In this document: in pieces, positions 33,145-44,150 of the stretch
Position numbering within the stretch: position 1 is the first letter of the stretch
How the letters are laid out: every line of letters begins with the position of its first letter
Assembly (NCBI GenBank): GCA_028583405.1
Contig: CM053249.1
Span: 39,343,759 to 39,407,758, forward strand
From: Pogonophryne albipinna
Taxonomy: Eukaryota; Chordata; Actinopteri; Perciformes; Artedidraconidae
Direction: 5' to 3'
Length of the DNA: 64,000 bases
Made by a program: the position numbers and the translations under genes
The notes under the pieces: model-generated
Seen by the model: only the letters and a program-made list of their open reading frames with translations
Databases searched by the model: none
What the model was told of the DNA's origin: nothing

Positions 33145-33997
33145 GTGACCCGCTCTATCGAAATCAGTCGGAAGTCGCAACGGCTGATTTCAAAATAAAC
33201 GTGGATTTACGTAAAAAACTATTTTTTCGGGGTTCGGGTGTTTTGTTTGATTTTAAACAAACAAAGTCTTGTCTTTCAGAATATGAAACTTTTATTTCCA
33301 AAATCACACGATAAATACATTTTTGAAGCTTGTAAAGGGACGAAGAGGCACCTCTCACTCGCAATCTGCTCTTCCGCAGCGCCGCCCCCCCTCCCTCCGG
33401 CTGACATTATGAATGTAAGAGTATAGTAATCATAGATAACACGGCAGGGTCCGTTACAGTTTGTTTTCATCTGATTTCAATTAAACAAAGTCTTGGCTTT
33501 CAGAATATCAAACTTGTTTCGCAAATTCAGATGATAAATACAACTTTGAAGCTTCGGCATAATTACAAGCGGAGAACGGAGTAACTTTACGTCACTGCAG
33601 GCAGAACAACAGCCGGTGTTTCTCGTGAGGGTTTTCCCCGGGAAACAAACACAATACTCACAAACGCAAAATTACACAAACACACACGTATACACACACA
33701 CTCGCGAGCTTCCCCTCCAAACGAAAATATCTTCCCTCCGTAGTATTTGGATCATTTGCTCCGCTAATAACCAATCAGATCGATGGATTCCAGAGAAGAG
33801 GAAACTTTGAAGGCCTTTTTCTCAAAATGATGACTCGGTGACAGTCATTATATAATGTGACATATTTCGCTTAATATTTGGAGTACAAAAACAATCCTGA
33901 TATCATTAGAAAGCTAGGAATCTCCTCTTTCCAACAGTGTATACAACTCAAAATGTGTCTTCGGGTCAATGCGACTGATTTCGATGGAGCAAGTCAC
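33145..33997. repeat. MITE with GTGACC...GTCAC ends inside piggyBac
   Basis: Terminal inverted repeats: GTGACCCGCTCTATCGAAAT on the left and, reverse-complemented, GTGACTTGCTCCATCGAAAT on the right. ATTT lies outside each end (33141-33144, 33998-34001). No coding capacity. It interrupts the piggyBac intron region between the transposase exons. Superfamily uncertain. Confidence 0.65.
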
Positions 33998-34007
33998 ATT
34001 TGTTTTC

Positions 34008-34240
34008 ACAGTGAAGAAGGCGATGATGATATGGCTTCTGGATGCCCGAGTATTATGGGGAAGATGCCACCAAGGTCAGGAGGTGCTGCAGGAGGTGCTC
34101 TGATGCTGGCAAACAGAAGGGTGAAGACACCTGTGTACTGCAGGAAGTGTCAGGTCCCTCTGTGCTTCATACCAAAAAGAACTGTTACAGGGCATGGCAT
34201 GACTTACTGGAGTAATACTGTAACATTCAGGGTTTGTATA
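34008..34240 (+). pseudogene. piggyBac transposase, C-terminal Cys-rich domain
   Basis: Contains YCRKCQVPLCFIPKR, the Cys-rich C-terminal finger that binds piggyBac termini. It is preceded by a possible splice acceptor TTTTCACAG and begins just after the 853-bp MITE. The final Cys/His ligands look degenerate. The open frame 33878-34303 also covers MITE sequence, which is not piggyBac. Confidence 0.7.
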
Positions 34241-34963
34241 AAGTTATTTTTTTTACCCAAAAAATGCTTGTTGTATAGTGTGTTGCTAAACTTTTTTAAA
34301 TAAATCTGCTCCAGTTGGAGTCAAATGTTTCCTAATTTGTATTGTGCAAGTAACATGCATCTCATGCAAAGAGGGAACTTCCCACACACTCCACCCACAC
34401 ACACAGACACACTTATTTTTTTACAATAATCTTAAAAAAAAATAAAATGGAATGAATACCTATAGTGATAATTAAATGTTATACAATGATTTGTACAGTC
34501 TGGTACCTGAAAAAGGTTAAATGGCACTGATGGAACCAAATGTACCCAAATGTGCCCAAAGCTTAGTCCGCTTGGACTTTTTTTTACTAAATCTCTCTAA
34601 AAAGTTCAATTCTCACTTGTTTTGCCTCAATCTTCATACAGGGTACTTATTATATGTTATACTTTGGATTCCTAAAGCTTTTATGCTACTAACCCATCAT
34701 TCAAGGGTGGTTTTCACTATAAGTAATGGGTTTTATTTGGGCTGAGACAAGAATTTACACTTTTTGACTATGTTCCATCTGGATTTACTCTGACACTGAA
34801 ACATCTTTATTGGTTCTGACACTTCTACATCCAACTCACAGATGTGACCTTGCTTTGATAAAATAAATTATTCATAGAACCCTTTTAGAAGTTAAGTTAT
34901 AGTCCTTTGTTTTGGGCATGTCATTTTCAAGCCTGAAACCTGAAAAACAGGCTTGGGGCTTAA

Positions 34964-35358
34964 GAAGTTAAAACCAAAGCCTGAAACAACAAAAGGTGAG
35001 GACATAGCCAAAGTTTTTATGGATCATTTTGAGGAGCGAGGGATTGAAATAAGCAATATTTTTGTGGCAACAGATGGCGCTCCCGCCATGGTCGGGCGAA
35101 ACAAGGGAGCGGTCACATTAATTGAGAAACAAGTCGGTCACCCCATCATGAGACTCCACTGCATAATACACCAAGAAAACCTCTGTGCAAAGATGTCAGA
35201 TTCAGATCTTAACGAGGTCGTGGCCACAGTGGTGAAGATTGTTAACTTCATAGTTAAGCGATCTGCTCTGACACACCGACGGTTCCAATCCCTGCTGGAG
35301 GAAATGGACAGCTCATACAAAGGTCTCCCTCTCCACTCGGCAGTTAGGTGGCTAAGCT
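34964..35358 (+). pseudogene. hAT1 transposase, middle part (continuation)
   Basis: Picks up where 13485-14117 stops: TTKGEDIAKVFMDHFEERG, then FVATDGAPAMVG (second catalytic Asp block), LHCIIHQENLCAK, TVVKIVNFIVKRSALTHR, FQSLLEEMDS, and the RW motif AVRWLS. It has no stop until foreign sequence after 35358. The C-terminal dimerisation domain of this hAT is nowhere in the window. Confidence 0.85.
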
Positions 35359-36393
35359 GTAAACATTACTGTTACACTCAGTTTTTGTAAGTACATTTTT
35401 TTTAAGACTACATTTGCATCTTATTACAAATCTCCAGTAAAAAATATTTGGCTTTTCAGTTTGTTTTAACTTGCTATTTTTATCTTTTATTTAATAAATA
35501 TGTAGGTAATATTTAAATATAATGATTAAGTATCATCAAATGCAATTCTTATTCAATAAAACGGTTTTACACTAAGGATACTACAAAACATGAAACAATA
35601 GACACTTTTAAACAACACTATTCTGCCCCCGCTCCCGTGGCTGCACAGACAGACAACAGGTTCCCAACAGGGCCGTATTCAGGATTTCCTAAATACCGAT
35701 GTCCAAACATGCTAGGGGGGTTCGGGGGTATACCCCCGAGATTTTGGGGATTTTCATGATCTAGTTAGGTGCTTTTTAACTCCTGTGGGGGGTCACATAT
35801 TGGATAATATATTCATTTCAAACCATGTCAGTTGGCTGCAGCATACATTATTTTTGAAAGTGTAATACATAAGAATCAGTTGATTGTTACTATTAATGAT
35901 CTGGACATGCAGAAGAGGCTAAAATCATCACAAAATATTGTCAACATTCATTTCAAAAAGGTAATCCTTCTGACATTGGATGAATGTAATTAACTGTAGC
36001 TCTCTAGCTAGTTTATTCACTCAATTTAAACCAAAGTTTAGCCTTTAGCATGTTGTCGGACGTCCACTGACTAACGTAGAGCGTTCACACAGGATCTGCT
36101 GGTCATATGATGTTCTGATGAACAGGAACACAAGCAGCCCACTTTGTATTGTTATTTTTCATGTTTGCACTATACATTTGCAAAAGTAAAATGTTTATTT
36201 GTCAATAAAAACTGCCCTGTCTTTAATCATGAAAATGAATTCAGATGTAGTCTAGTTATAATGCTTTCAGCTCAAATCATGTCATGCAGCTCTCCCCTAT
36301 ATGAAAGTACATAATACGGTATCGGCGATACTGGCCCTGAAATACTTGGTATCGGATCGAATCCAGATGTTGTGGTATCGCCCACCCCTAATG
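35359..36393. other. no gene; repeat fragments
   Basis: After hAT1 breaks off, the sequence is AT-rich. At 35670 a repeat end begins (CAGGGCCGTATTCAGGATTT) and includes the near-palindrome GGGGGTATACCCCC. At 36315-36390 there is another repeat end rich in TATCGG. No ORF of note. Confidence 0.5.
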
Positions 36394-36396
36394 TAA

Positions 36397-36719
36397 CGGC
36401 CCGTCCACACGGCGGCGTGCGTTGAAGCTTCAACGCTTCTGCCCATTCACTTTGAATGGGGTGACGTCACGTTTTGCCGAACTGCATTGTGGGAGCTAAG
36501 CGTAGATTTGCTTGTGACGAAAGTTGAGCAATGTTCAACTTTTGAAGCTTCGGCGGGATCGTCAGCCAATCGAATCATATGCCAGTACAAGCTCTAGCCA
36601 ATCAAACCGCGTGCTTGTGTGCCCGGGGCGGGAGATTCATGTGATTGGTTGTTGGTCGAGTTTCAGCCCCCCCCCCCCCGCCGGCAAGCGACAACGCACG
36701 CCGCCGTGTGGACAGGCCG
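36397..36719. repeat. PIF/Harbinger-like MITE, TSD TAA
   Basis: 323 bp with inverted ends CGGCCCGTCCACACGGCGG (left) and CGGCCTGTCCACACGGCGG (right, reverse complement). TAA flanks both sides (36394-36396, 36720-36722), as expected for Harbinger (TWA target). Includes a C13 run at 36667-36679. No transposase. Confidence 0.75.
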
Positions 36720-37019
36720 TAAGAGTTCTGCATAACCACGGCAACACTGAAATTGCAATACAAAACTCAAAGCACTGTAATTACCATGTTTACCCACTAG
36801 GTGTCCTTTTGACCTAAACAACAGGGCAACACAAACACATTTATTTTTGCTCTGTTGTCTGATACAAGCCATGATTAATCTACAGTTTACAATGATTTTA
36901 ACAAATGCTGTACATACATCCGTTAAATTAAACAAAGCAGGCACAGAAACACATTGATATACTGTCACTCAGAGGTCCAAAGAGTATCCGGCCCTTATCT
37001 TAAATAAACATATTCATAC

Positions 37020-37330
37020 CACACTGTAAGAATACTCTATTACAAGTGAAAGTCTGGTAATGAAAATGTTACTAAAGTAAAAGTATAATTAGCTAAATGC
37101 TGTTTGAGTATTACATGTAAAAAGTACCCTGTAGTAATTGTAACCCTAACCCTGGAGAACGTAATAGCTCAAGGATTTCTGACAATATTTACATTTTTTT
37201 GTAAATTAAAAAACAGAACCTTATACTTTATAAACTCTATATAAGATAGTGAAGCACAAAGTACAATATCTCCCTTTGATTTGTAGTGGAGTATAAAGTG
37301 CAACGAAAAGAACATTCTCAAGTACCTCAA
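37020..37330 (+). repeat. Tol2-like hAT MITE relic, second copy
   Basis: Words AAAGTAAAAGTATAATTAGC, GTAGTGGAGTATAAAGTG and CAAGTACCTCAAAATT belong to the same fish family as 5860-6160. Ends not resolved. Confidence 0.5.
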
Positions 37331-37828
37331 AATTCCACCTCTGCTTCTGCAAACATGTGGACTTTCAAGAGAAATCTTGAGGAAATTAAGTCCAAGAAAG
37401 ATTTTTGCAAACGACAGAAGCGTATTTCAACTTTGGTGTGTTACTTAAGTTCATTGCATGGATGATGTCCGTGAGCAGAAGGCAGGCGTTCACCCTCATC
37501 AAGCAACGCCGATCCCTCGATGGAGATGGACACGTTGGGAGGTGTGGCGTCTTCTTTTGCTGAACTTCATGGGGGACATGGTACTTTACGACACTCAGCA
37601 TAGTCCTTTTTCCACGATATCTTTGCCTCCATTCAGTCAAAACATGTAAATCAGTGTTAACATACAGTACTCACTTTTCTGTGAATGTACTAAGACTGAT
37701 TGGGTTGAGTTAGCTATTTAATTTAGTATTTAAGTAGCCATTGATTTTACATGTTCTTTTTAAGCAGAGGGGATAGGGTAAGCTTCAAAAGGTTCAAAGG
37801 GCTTTATTATTATTTGGGCAGTTTTGGC

Positions 37829-37885
37829 GCCGTGGTTAGAGCGTTGATCATCAGATCAAGGGGCGTTGGTGAACTCCATTTTTGC
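37829..37885 (+). repeat. tRNA-like relic (SINE head or tRNA pseudogene)
   Basis: TGGCGCCGTGGTTAGAGCG resembles a pol III A box with D arm, TTGATCATCAGATCAA a possible anticodon stem, and GGTGAACTCC a damaged B box (expected GGTTCGANTCC). Not a functional tRNA. Confidence 0.35.
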
Positions 37886-38365
37886 TTTGTTCCCAACAGG
37901 AAGTAAACCTGATTAAATAATTGGGTTCTACAAGCTCAAACTATCAATTCTCCTGAAAAACACATTTTGAATCAGAATATTAAACATTGAAATTGAGTAA
38001 GTTTGAAAATATATATAAATATTATACAGTCAAATTAGATTCCAATATACTTTATCTAAATGTTAACCTAAAAACTGGAGACTGAAGAGGTTTTTCACAT
38101 AATGACAAGATGTACTTACCTTTAGAGAATAGAGCTTTTCATGTACAAACAGAACAGCAGACACATTTTAACACAAATCAAGCAGAACATTGACCTGGTT
38201 CTCTTTAATCAGCTCCTCTGCAGACTCTTCCAGAACTCCATCAGGCGGGAGGGCGGCTTCCGTCTAACTTCAACGTGGTGCTGTTTAACAGACATGTCGA
38301 TTATTGTAGCGAACACACATAACTGTAAGTACAGAAAGAAATTGGAAACAAAGATTATGCCTTAA

Positions 38366-38738
38366 AGGTGGGGTAGGTTATTTTGGAGAAACTAGCTCGA
38401 GTGCGCTAGAATTTGAAAATACACAGCCGGACAAAATGTGCCACTTCCTTACAGAGCCCCTCCTCCAACACACACAAACGCGCACATGACCAATGAGGGC
38501 ACGAGATAAGTTTGTGCACAGATGGAAGGCTGACAGGCCATCCAGTTATTTTAGCCGGGCCGGCTAAAATGATTGGTCGTGCTTTTTACAGTACTACGGC
38601 TTCCACAGATGAAATTTTTTATGGATTTTTTGTCAAAGCACTTCAGATATTCATTGCTATCGGGATGTTAAGAGCATTCCATGGAATATAACAAAAAGTG
38701 TATCTCGAGCCGGTTTCTCAAACTTACCTACCCCACCT
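38366..38738. repeat. TTAA-flanked MITE, copy 2
   Basis: Perfect TTAA on both sides (38362-38365, 38739-38742) and inverted ends AGGTGGGGTAGG / CCTACCCCACCT. About 90% like copy 1 by eye, with 30 bp more in one place (AGCCGGACAAAATGTGCCAC region). The same central palindrome is kept. Confidence 0.85.
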
Positions 38739-39062
38739 TTAACTTCAATTTAACGCGCTACAGAAGGAGGCACCAACAGTTCAACGGTGGTCTTCCTGGA
38801 TCACCCCTCGCATTCTTTAGGCTGCAGTAAAACAGGCCGTATCACAGGCAGCGTCCATGGCAATGAATGTGACCCTTTTTTTTAGGAATCTGGTGCCACT
38901 ATATCTGTCTCAGTGTACACAGGAAATAAAAGCACACATGTGCATCACACTCAGTCGGATGCATGTGAGTGAACTGACTTGACTCCCACAGTAAAGGAAA
39001 ACTCAGTTTGGTGACACACTGCTTTACTACCGAGCAGCATTTGAAAATGTAGCGCTAACTGG

Positions 39063-39950
39063 GTGACCAGATGTCCCCGTTTTTTAATATACGTTAAAAA
39101 CACATAGCAAGGTGAAATAAAACGTTTCATGTCAGGAAACACTGGGTAAACAGACTGTGGTCATTCAAGCCAGCCCCCACTTCGGAAAACACAGTCAAGC
39201 CAGCCCGCACGTTGTATTGCGGTGCGCAAATATCCTATGCATTACGGTAGAGGCCTGTAAAAGCTGCCTTCAAAATAAAAGCGTTTACTCGGTCAATAAC
39301 AAATATACCTAAAAAACACACCAAACATATTTATATATACTGGAGCTTAAATTAAGAAATATGTACTATATAATGTGATCAATAATAATTTAAAACATAC
39401 TACGCATAACTACCACATTATAACTGAGTGAATGTAAAATGTAAGGATACAGTTATGAAGACATATCTGACATTTCCACTGGGTGACTAATTTCAATTGA
39501 TGTTGACACCATCTCACAACACTCCTAAAATAACATTACTTTCTGAAGCACAATTTAAAATGTATGCTATTTAAAATCTCAAATTAGATCTATTGTCCAT
39601 CTATATTTTGATTATTATTGAATGGAAACGGTCCATAATCAAAGAGTCATTCGAATTCAATCAAAAACTTATTTCACTTCAGGGTGATAGCAGGAGACCC
39701 CATCTAATCACTCCGAGAGAATCTGGACAATCTGATGTACAGTTTCAAAATAAAAGACCTTTGAAGTCTGATATGAGCTATCGTCCTTCTGTTTGTATCC
39801 AACAGTTAAAATGTTCAAATTAAATTGAACCAGAATAGTCTCCCTTTTTTCTTTAACAGTGAAGAAAATTGGATAAGTTAGTGATATTTTGACCGCAAAA
39901 CTCAAAATGTGCCCGGTTTTAATTTTGAAAATCTGGTCACCTTACGCTAA
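39063..39950. repeat. repeat with GGTGACCAGAT inverted ends
   Basis: Left GGGTGACCAGATGTCCCC, right AAATCTGGTCACC; CGCTAAC words lie outside both ends. GGTGACCAGA termini are common on fish DNA transposons. About 890 bp, AT-rich, no transposase. TSD not certain. Confidence 0.5.
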
Positions 39951-41380
39951 CACCACCAACAAAAAAACTCTTCTGAACTACTAGTGCCCCACTGCCACAT
40001 GTTTTATTCAAAACGGTGAATTTCGCCAGCTGTTAAATAATTTGAAGCAACTACTAAGCCACTAAATATTACATGTTGTGTGTGCCTCGTCCATGACAGC
40101 AGGCTAAATTAGCTAGCACGCTAACGAGCTAAATTGCTAAGCTGAAACACTGACGTTAGCTAACGTTTGTTTGATATCCACATTAAGCTGACAAGCTAAC
40201 GGGGATGTACAGAGTTAATAAAGTACAAAAATATACTTAAATGATTCAAAATCCACGAGTATTCATATTAGACGAGGGTCCATGCGCCCTTCTCTTCAAC
40301 TGGAACCATCTGCTTTTTTTTAAATGTCTGTACCGTGCACAAACTCCTCTGACGTCATAGGTCCCAGGTACATTTTACTAGCTTTTCACAGGTAGTAGTT
40401 CAACACATTACTTTAGTTAGCATTTACTTGGTGCTATGATTTAAATGTACTTACATATAAAGATACAAAATGACTTGCAAATTCAAGTAACACATTCAAT
40501 AAAAGTAGTAGTATTATTTACTAGAGCACAGCTCTTGCTGTATCAGGACTCTGGGCATATGCACGTACAGAGTGTATAACCGACAGCAACTTAACATAAT
40601 AAGCCCTCTTTATAAAGCCCTCCATGTTCAGTTTTCTTTGAGCCGTAATGAGAAAGTGTTTTCTTCGTTCTGAAGTCTTGGTTTGGTTTCTCCTATTTTG
40701 CACTGTATCAAACTGTAATTCTATTCATTATTTTTTAACCAGAGAAACAAATGACTTACTTGCGATATAGTACAGCGTAATGGAATCTGGTTTTCTTATC
40801 CATCACCCAGGCTGTGCACAGAATGTGAATTTAAGCATCGTGGAGCCACATCAGTTCCCTCAGTGCAGTGGATGCTTTATGAAGAGTGTCTGTCTGCTGA
40901 CACCCATAACCTCCTGCACGTAGTAACAAACCACTTGTGCAATATTGAATAAAGGTAAGGCTGCAACAGTATGGTTCAGTGCTAATAGTTATAAAGCTTT
41001 ACTTGAAATAAACTTGCTTTGAACCAGGAGTCAGACACAGGCTTTAGACTTCTGCTGACTGTTCTCATTAATGTGGAGGGAGAATGGTGACATGGCTTCT
41101 AATCATTTACAGGAAGGTAACAGTTCCTTAGTTTTATAATCCTTACAGCTACAACGTTCACTATTCAGCTCTAATATTATATAGAAGCATTAATATTGAT
41201 ATATTACTGTATACTGGGATTCAAGGCTGATTCTAATAAAATGGTATAAGACCAAGAAAAGCCGGACAATCTAACAATAGAGAGGCAGGAAGTAGCTAAT
41301 ATTGGTTATACATATTTTAAAGGAAAATAAACTGATGCAATAAACGTATTATCAAAGTAATTTTCAATGATCTTAACCTG
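39951..41380. other. intergenic, no gene recognised
   Basis: Many GCTAAC/GTTAGC words (40100-40200), otherwise AT-rich unique-looking DNA. No frame above 60 codons with content. Confidence 0.5.
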
Positions 41381-41384
41381 TTAA

Positions 41385-43555
41385 GCCCCAAGGTCCCCGC
41401 CGGCGGGTACTTTTTTTTTTTTCACGACACTGTGTCTCAGGCAGTAGCGTGGCGTGGGGAAAAAATTAGGGGAAGCCAATAATACCTCCTTTCTTTTGGG
41501 TCGGGGGTGTGGTGGTCAATGTAATAACGTAACCAGATGAGTTACCCGGTATCATTTTACACACATTTGTATCATACAGATGCAGGACTTACACACGCCT
41601 GTTATCTAACCGACAGGTCCGCACGCACTCTCCAGCCCAAACTCTAACAAGCATTCATTCACAAACTAAATCAGGAGACCTTTCACGTTTTACGTCCGAT
41701 TCGCTCCTTTTTTCCTCGCTGTACACAGCTCCAGTTTGGGCATCGGCCTGTCATCAGATTGTATTTGTTGTTGCTGCTGTAGCGGAAGTTTAGTACAATT
41801 ATTTTTGATTAAACACTCCAAATCTCCACCCTCCATAATTGCACTTGCTTTAGTTGCTTGCTACTTTCTAACGGCGGTGAGAGTGGTCAGTGACGCTATC
41901 TATCTTCTATCGATTAGATTTATGATTCGAAAATTATAAAAGTAGGGTAGACATGTGGATATTATCCGACTGAACAAAATGTGCATTTATCTAACAGGTT
42001 CGTTTTCCACTGACCTTATTTCAACCTATTTTCCAAAATCCTATGGAGAAATCCCATTGCTTTTTTGTCGAGGGAAACCGAGCGCAGCTTACTTCCGGGT
42101 TTTAGGACGCGTCACTGCCACACTAAGTTGATGCGATTTGATTGGATTGTGAGGCAAGGGAAGCCAGCCGCCTCTGGCTTCCCTTGGCATGGCCCTGACT
42201 AATCACAGGTTGGCAGGGGCATGACGTGAGCCTTGTCTGATTGGTCAATCCCTCCATTTTTTTTCACCAAGGGAAGCCAATTTCGGCTAGCCTCCTCTCG
42301 CAACAGAGAGTGCAATCTACTGTTTCACCATAACATCTAGAGTGGCGCTGTTTCACTCTTTGTAAAATACTCAATGAGAATGGGGGAGAGACGGGCCGGC
42401 AGCAACACACAACAAAGAATTAACGAAACTAAACGAAGTGTCTTTATTTATTTATTAAAATTATAACTACAATCCGAAAAAACGGGTAGTTTGGCTTCCC
42501 TTGGCCTCCAGGAGAAAACGCCACTGGTCTCAGGGGATCTTAATATTTAAGAACCTATTAATGTGTTATACCAGATTAACGGGAATAATCTCAGCTAACT
42601 GACGATACAAACCATTTTTACCAAAACAAAACACAAGTCTCTTAAGAAGCATCTAAATGACCCCTGAGCGAAAAATGCTAACGCACTTTGGCACAGAACT
42701 CAAGATAAAAGATACCCTTACTACTTATCGTAGCTGCACATACAAGATATCCGATTAAAGCTGAGGTTCCACAGATTATTTAGGTATATATATCATCACT
42801 AAGTGATCTGAACTCGCGACAGGGGAAGCAAACACAGACATCACAACACGTACCTTTACGGAGCTTTTACGGGAGATCGTCTCACCGTAGCTGTCAATCT
42901 GATCAAAAGACTGGTTCAATGGCATTAAAACGAGAAAAAACGCGGCTGAATCGGTTAATCCATAGGTTGATAATGTTTCTGGGTAATATTTTTTTTAATT
43001 TATAATCCATAATTCCATTTTTATGTAAAAATCGGAGAGTAAAAGTTAGCTGCTAATGGTAGCCACCAGAGTTATCGCAGCTTCCGGTCTTGGCTATGCG
43101 GCAGTCTCACACACACACATTACCAAATAAGGAGTATGTGGGAGTTCCCCTCGATTCCATTGGCTCTGACGGTTAGAAAGAGATGTGAATCAGCAAAATC
43201 GACCAAGGGGGGCCAGAGATATGGAAAATCCACCCAAATGACCCCAGAAGTGTTTTTCTTTTGCTAAATCTCTCTAAAAAGGTCAAATGTCACTTGTTTT
43301 GCATCAATCTTGATACAGGGTACTTATTATATGTTGTAGTTTGGATTCCTAAAGCTTTTAGTCTACCATACCATCATTCAAGGGTGGTTTTCACTATAAG
43401 TAATTTTTTTTTTTTGGACGGACACAATAATTAAAAAATTTTTAGTGTGTTCAATCTGAATTGACTTTAAAATATAAACATCTATATTGATTCTGACACT
43501 TCTACATCCAACTCACAGGTGTAGTAACCTTGCTTTGAGAAAAAATCATGCAAAA
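41385..43555 (+). mobile_element. piggyBac copy 2, non-autonomous, interrupted by a hAT
   Basis: Left terminus GCCCCAAGGTCCCCGCC after an intact TTAA (41381-41384). After removal of the hAT the sequence continues as in copy 1: 42535-42720 matches 31608-31760 (CTAACTGACGATAC) and 43240-43555 matches 34520-34880. No transposase exon is found. The right terminus is missing; another repeat begins at about 43556. Confidence 0.78.
41442..42526. mobile_element. non-autonomous hAT in piggyBac copy 2
   Basis: 8-bp duplication GTCTCAGG (41434-41441 and 42527-42534), termini CAGTAGCGTGGCGT and ACGCCACTG. 1085 bp; inside, GGGAAGCCA words recur in both orientations. A 67-codon frame at 41736 has no transposase features. 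Confidence 0.85.
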
Positions 43556-44146
43556 TGCACTTTGTGATTTTGACTTTTATACATAAATATGTGTCCCCGG
43601 TGTGTCGGGGAACCCAAATCTTTTAAAAACGGGTGTACAACGAGCGGATACAGATTCCATCCGAACTGACGTCAAATCGGCAGCGGACCCACAGAAAGGT
43701 GCTATCAGAAACAATGCCTGGCGTGTTTTGGACGTCTTTGGTTACATTAGCAAGCACATGTGTGTGTTTAAAAAGCAGGAAATAGAAAAAGAACTCACCT
43801 TGTGATAAACCTGCAAGAGAAAAAGCATTTGAGCTCCATACTATTTAAGAAATAATCCTTGACGTGGTTTAAACAGGATGGCGTTTTATCACAACCGAAT
43901 TTAACTTTATCTCCGGTAGAATTCTGATCAGGCATTAGCTCCGCCTCCTCTTCTTTTCTTTTTGTCAAGCTAAGGACCCAAGATCCGCGTTTCTCTAACA
44001 GGGCTTCAAAAGAGGGGTATGAGCAGTATGAGGCATGGCTACAATGGGGGATCTGTTTGATATTTTGAAAAGAAAACTTCACAGACACGTTTTGTATAGG
44101 TATGGCCCTACAATATATTTTTCAAATATAGCATGATAGGTCCACT
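43556..44146 (-). repeat. dispersed repeat ending at TTAA
   Basis: On the minus strand it starts AGTGGACCTATCATGC next to TTAA (44147-44150) and ends near 43556. It contains a hairpin TCCCCGGTGTGTCGGGGA. The left TTAA is not found because it joins piggyBac copy 2. Unclassified. Confidence 0.5.
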
Positions 44147-44150
44147 TTAA

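Larger units (their letters stand above)
14122..34959 (+). mobile_element. piggyBac copy 1, inserted in hAT1 and interrupted by hAT2
   Basis: Left terminus GCCCCACGG at 14122 after CTAA (a mutated TTAA); right terminus CTTGGGGC ending at 34959, followed by TTAA. The first 56 bp precede hAT2, and the rest resumes at 31608. Own DNA is about 3.4 kb including an 853-bp MITE. It carries a transposase first exon (32354-32580) and a C-terminal exon (34008-34240), but the catalytic middle is missing. 31608-31780 and 34520-34880 align with copy 2 (41385-43555). Confidence 0.85.
13038..35358 (+). mobile_element. hAT1 (Charlie/ZBED-like hAT), split by piggyBac, right end missing
   Basis: The left terminus CAGGGGTCGGCAACCCCTGG is a hAT/Charlie type. 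The transposase N-terminus is at 13485-14117 and resumes at 34964-35358, exactly on the other side of the piggyBac. The frame across the TTAA is continuous (ELCC on the left, KPKPETTKGED on the right). After the motif AVRWLS near 35358 homology ends, and neither a right terminus nor a CTCTATCC repeat was found, so the 3' third has been lost. Confidence 0.8.
36723..38361. other. no gene; MITE relic and tRNA-like relic inside
   Basis: Contains a Tol2-like repeat relic (37020-37330) and a tRNA-like relic (37829-37885). A minus-strand frame at 37386-37640 (84 codons) has no domain I recognise, and there is no promoter or splice support. Confidence 0.5.

Noticed and set aside
37386..37640. 84-codon minus ORF and its plus-strand counterpart
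   Set aside because: No domain, no context; cannot tell coding from chance.
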